Notes under the pieces: model-generated
The model's database searches: none
What the model was told of the DNA's origin: nothing
Seen by the model: the letters and a program-made list of their open reading frames with translations, nothing else
Source of the DNA: Thiothrix nivea DSM 5205
GTDB taxonomy: Bacteria; Pseudomonadota; Gammaproteobacteria; Thiotrichales; Thiotrichaceae
Direction: 5' to 3'
Assembly (NCBI RefSeq): GCF_000260135.1
Contig: NZ_JH651384.1
Coordinates: 2,111,693 to 2,175,692, forward strand
DNA: 64,000 nucleotides
Shown here: one piece after another, positions 60,330-64,000 of the stretch
Layout: every line of letters starts with the position of its first letter
Position numbering within the stretch: the first letter of the stretch is position 1
Program-made: the position numbers and the translations under genes

Positions 60330-62990
60330 CTATTGGCTGCCCTCCACCAATACCTGCCATGCCTGCCGCACGTAATTGCGTTCGCGGGCAAATTGTTCCG
60401 CCGGAACTTTGGCCTGCTGCTCCTGCAAGGAAAGCGCATGGATGCGGTCGCGCAGGGTACGGTAAATGTCAGCCAGCGTCTCAGCCTGCCCTGCCGTCAG
60501 GATGCCCGCCTGCCGCAGGGAATCGAGCTGGCGGATATTGTCGCTCCAGCGGATCAGTTCCGGGTATTTGTGCGCATGGGCGAGAATCAGGAATTGCACC
60601 ATGAATTCGATATCGGTAATGCCCCCGGGGTCTTTTTTCAGACTGAAAATGGCCGGGTCTTTGCTACCGAGCGCATCCCACATTTTCTGGCGCATGGCCG
60701 TCACCTCCCGGCGCAATTCGGCCTGGTCACGCTCACGGCAGAGTATGTCGTAGCGGATTTGGGCAAAGGCGGTGCGCAAGCTTTCCGTGCCGGTAATGGC
60801 GCGGGTGCGCAGCAGTGCCTGGTGTTCCCATACCCAGGCTTTGTTCTCCTGATACTGGCGGAAGGCTGCCAGACTGCTGACCAGCAGGCCGGAAGATCCA
60901 CTGGGGCGCAGCCGCATGTCGGTTTCGTACAGGCGTCCTGCCGGGGTGAACGTACTCAGGGTGTGGATAATTTTCTGGGCGAAACGGGCGTAGAAGACGG
61001 GGTTTTCCAGCACTTTATTGCCATTGGTTTGCTGCATCTGGCCGTGGCTATCATGCAGGAAAATAATGTCAAGGTCAGAGCCGTAACCCAATTCCAGCCC
61101 GCCAAGTTTGCCGTAACCGATGATGGCGAAACCGGCTTCCCGCAAACTACCATCATCTTCCTTATACATCGGCACACCCGTCTGCGCGGTCATGGTTTCC
61201 CACACATGCCGCTGACTTTCTTCCAGCACCGCCTCAGCGATCCAGGTAAGCTGGTCGGAGACCTTCATCAACGGCAATACGTCGGTAATGTCCGCTGCTG
61301 CTACCCGCAGCACCTGTGCCTGCTTGAACTGGCGCAGGCGTTCCATCACCTGTTCGGTGTCGCCTTCGTCGATGCGTTCCAGTTCCAACCGCAGTTCCGT
61401 ACCCAGCTCTTCCCTATTGAGCAGGGTGTAAAGCTGTCGGGAATCAAGCAACTGGTCCAGCAGGATCGGGTGCTGGGTCAACTGACTGGTGATCCATAAG
61501 CTATCACTGACCAGCCGCACGAACTGGTCGAGCGCGTCGGGGTGGTCGGCCAGCATGGCGATGTAGCCGGAACGCGGGGCAATTTTCTGGACTACCTTCA
61601 GGCTGCGTTCCAGCGCCTGCTCCGGCTCAGCCACAGCGTGGCAGGCATCCAGCAGCGCGGGTAGCAAGCGGTTCAGGCGGCTACGCCCGGTGTCGGTCAG
61701 GGTGTTGTAGAGGCGGCTGTGGAGCAATTCCTGGATGGCGGGATGTTCCGGCATCGGCTGGGTTTCACGGGTTTCGAGGGTAAAAATACGTTGGAAGATG
61801 TCGGCGACAGCCTGCTGGTAGCGGTTGAGTTCGGCGTGGAAACGGCCCCAGCCACCGAAGCCCATCGTAGCGGCAAGGCTCGCCTGTTGTTCCGGCTTGC
61901 CGGGCAGGGAATGGGTTTGCTCGTCATTCCACATTTGCAGGCGGTTTTCGGTACGGCGCAGGAAAAGGTAGGCGGAGCGCAGGATGTCGTATTCAGCATC
62001 CGTCAGCAGTTGTTGCGCCAGCAGCACATCGAGGGTTTTCAGCAAGTTGCGTTCGCGCAGTTCGGGGATGCGCCCGCCGCGCATGAGCTGGAATACCTGC
62101 GCGGTGAATTCGATTTCGCGGATGCCGCCGGTGCCGAGTTTCACGTCGTTGAATTTGCCACGGCGTTCGGCTTCGCGGTTAATCATGGCCTTCATGTCGC
62201 GCAGTTGCTCGACCGCGCCGTAGTCGAGGTAGCGGCGGTAGATGAAGGGGCGCAGCCGTTCCATCAGTTCCGCGCCGCGTTGCCTGTCGCCCGCCATCAC
62301 CCGTGCCTTGATCAGAGCGTAGCGCTCCCATTCGCGCCCGTGGGTTTCGTAGTAATGCTCCATCGCATCGAAGGAAAGCACGAGTGCGCCGACTTCGCCG
62401 AATGGGCGCAGACGCATGTCGACGCGGTAGCCGAAACCATCAGCAGTGGTTTGCCCGAGCGTGCCAATCAGGCGCTGGCCGAGGCGCACGAAAAAGCTCT
62501 GGTTGTCGAGCGGGCGTTTGCCATCGGTGTCGCCTTTTTCCGGGAAGGCAAAAATCAGGTCGATGTCAGAGGAAAAGTTCAGCTCGCGCCCGCCCAGCTT
62601 GCCCATGCCGAGGATCACCAGTTGCTGCGCTTCACCTTCGTGGCTGCGGGGTATGCCATGTTTGGCGGTGAGTTCGGCGTAACACCAGTGGAGCACGGCA
62701 TCGGTGAGCGCGTCGGCGAGGTCGGAGGTGGTGCGGATGGTTTCCGCCGTTTCCGCCATGCCGGAGAGGTCGCGCCAGGCAATGCGCACGGTTTCGCGGT
62801 GGCGGATTTGGCGCACTACGCGCAGCAGGCTGTTGTGGTCGGGAATGTTGCGGATTTCGTCGGCCACTTTCTGGAACAGTTCGCCGTCGGCGTAGGGCTG
62901 GCTGGTTACACAGAAAGCTTGCCAGTCGGGATAGCGTTCGAGCTGGCGCTTGAGGTAGGGGCTGGCGGAGAGGATGGCTTCGACGGGCAT
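60330..62990 (-). CDS. glnE: Bifunctional glutamine synthetase adenylyltransferase/deadenylase
   Basis: An 886-residue enzyme that adds AMP to, or removes it from, glutamine synthetase in response to PII and glutamine. Two nucleotidyltransferase domains are visible: LGMGKLGGRELNFSSDIDLIFAF (deadenylylation, N-terminal) and GYGKLGGLELGYGSDLDIIFLHD (adenylylation, C-terminal). The N-terminus is about 60 residues shorter than in E. coli, and no upstream in-frame start is evident. Confidence 0.93.
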   Translation of the reverse strand: MPVEAILSASPYLKRQLERYPDWQAFCVTSQPYADGELFQKVADEIRNIPDHNSLLRVVRQIRHRETVRIAWRDLSGMAETAETIRTTSDLADALTDAVLHWCYAELTAKHGIPRSHEGEAQQLVILGMGKLGGRELNFSSDIDLIFAFPEKGDTDGKRPLDNQSFFVRLGQRLIGTLGQTTADGFGYRVDMRLRPFGEVGALVLSFDAMEHYYETHGREWERYALIKARVMAGDRQRGAELMERLRPFIYRRYLDYGAVEQLRDMKAMINREAERRGKFNDVKLGTGGIREIEFTAQVFQLMRGGRIPELRERNLLKTLDVLLAQQLLTDAEYDILRSAYLFLRRTENRLQMWNDEQTHSLPGKPEQQASLAATMGFGGWGRFHAELNRYQQAVADIFQRIFTLETRETQPMPEHPAIQELLHSRLYNTLTDTGRSRLNRLLPALLDACHAVAEPEQALERSLKVVQKIAPRSGYIAMLADHPDALDQFVRLVSDSLWITSQLTQHPILLDQLLDSRQLYTLLNREELGTELRLELERIDEGDTEQVMERLRQFKQAQVLRVAAADITDVLPLMKVSDQLTWIAEAVLEESQRHVWETMTAQTGVPMYKEDDGSLREAGFAIIGYGKLGGLELGYGSDLDIIFLHDSHGQMQQTNGNKVLENPVFYARFAQKIIHTLSTFTPAGRLYETDMRLRPSGSSGLLVSSLAAFRQYQENKAWVWEHQALLRTRAITGTESLRTAFAQIRYDILCRERDQAELRREVTAMRQKMWDALGSKDPAIFSLKKDPGGITDIEFMVQFLILAHAHKYPELIRWSDNIRQLDSLRQAGILTAGQAETLADIYRTLRDRIHALSLQEQQAKVPAEQFARERNYVRQAWQVLVEGSQ

Positions 62991-64000
<1,010 letters not shown>

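Overview
The window looks like the chromosome of a sulfur-oxidising, probably autotrophic gammaproteobacterium of the Thiothrix/Thiotrichales type. This rests on gene content: a sox thiosulfate system (soxXYZA, a second soxYZ, soxB, no soxCD seen), several DsrE and rhodanese sulfur-carrier proteins, a DabA-type inorganic-carbon uptake cluster and a twitching-motility chemosensory system. The genus is inferred from context, not proven.

Layout. 1-4.8 kb: pilG-pilH-pilI-pilJ-chpA chemosensory operon on the minus strand (chpA runs off the left edge and is frameshifted at an A10 tract). 5-9 kb: metallophosphoesterase, FMN reductase, rhodanese-DsrE2 pair, BepA-like protease. 9.1-18.7 kb: the sulfur region. 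soxXYZA is followed by a flippase, then by a second soxYZ copy identical at nucleotide level. That copy leads a run with a periplasmic DsrE protein and a DUF4395 membrane protein. Next come an ECF sigma factor, a transmembrane anti-sigma factor whose periplasmic part is a DsrE-like domain, and soxB. Similar ECF-type promoter sequences (GGAATA, 15-16 bp, CGTC) precede soxB and soxY2. I infer a sulfur-sensing sigma/anti-sigma circuit; this is the most interesting chromosomal system in the window. 18.7-22.2 kb: Kazal-like lipoprotein, Pcm, rhodanese, TolC-type protein. 22.4-31.7 kb: a five-gene operon of DabA plus four different Mrp/Nuo-type antiporter-like membrane subunits. 32-38.5 kb: bioD, three tandem retraction ATPases (pilT and two pilU-like), an IS1595-family element inserted directly upstream of pilT, yggS and a small ribbon-helix-helix gene. 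38.6-40.2 kb: hipA-hipB.

40.25-59.67 kb is a 19.4-kb genomic island integrated in the 3' end of a tRNA-Thr(CGT) gene. It is bounded by 55-bp direct repeats with a 27-bp perfect core. It carries a tyrosine integrase, a BrnT/BrnA-like pair, small regulators, a RepL-like protein, an ISAzo13-type element and two inverted IS66 copies, each interrupting a small gene that can be rebuilt. It also carries a 22-bp iteron-like array, a highly structured non-coding segment, a rolling-circle (HUH) replication initiator, and a chain of small membrane or secreted proteins including one with an HEAAH motif. No conjugation ATPase, Zot or capsid gene was recognised, so the element type is unclear and may be new.

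59.7-64 kb is chromosome again: DUF4124 protein, glnE and the start of katG.

Quality note: several genes are broken only at homopolymer runs, and the two IS66 copies differ almost only by homopolymer length. Some frameshifts may therefore be sequencing or polishing errors.
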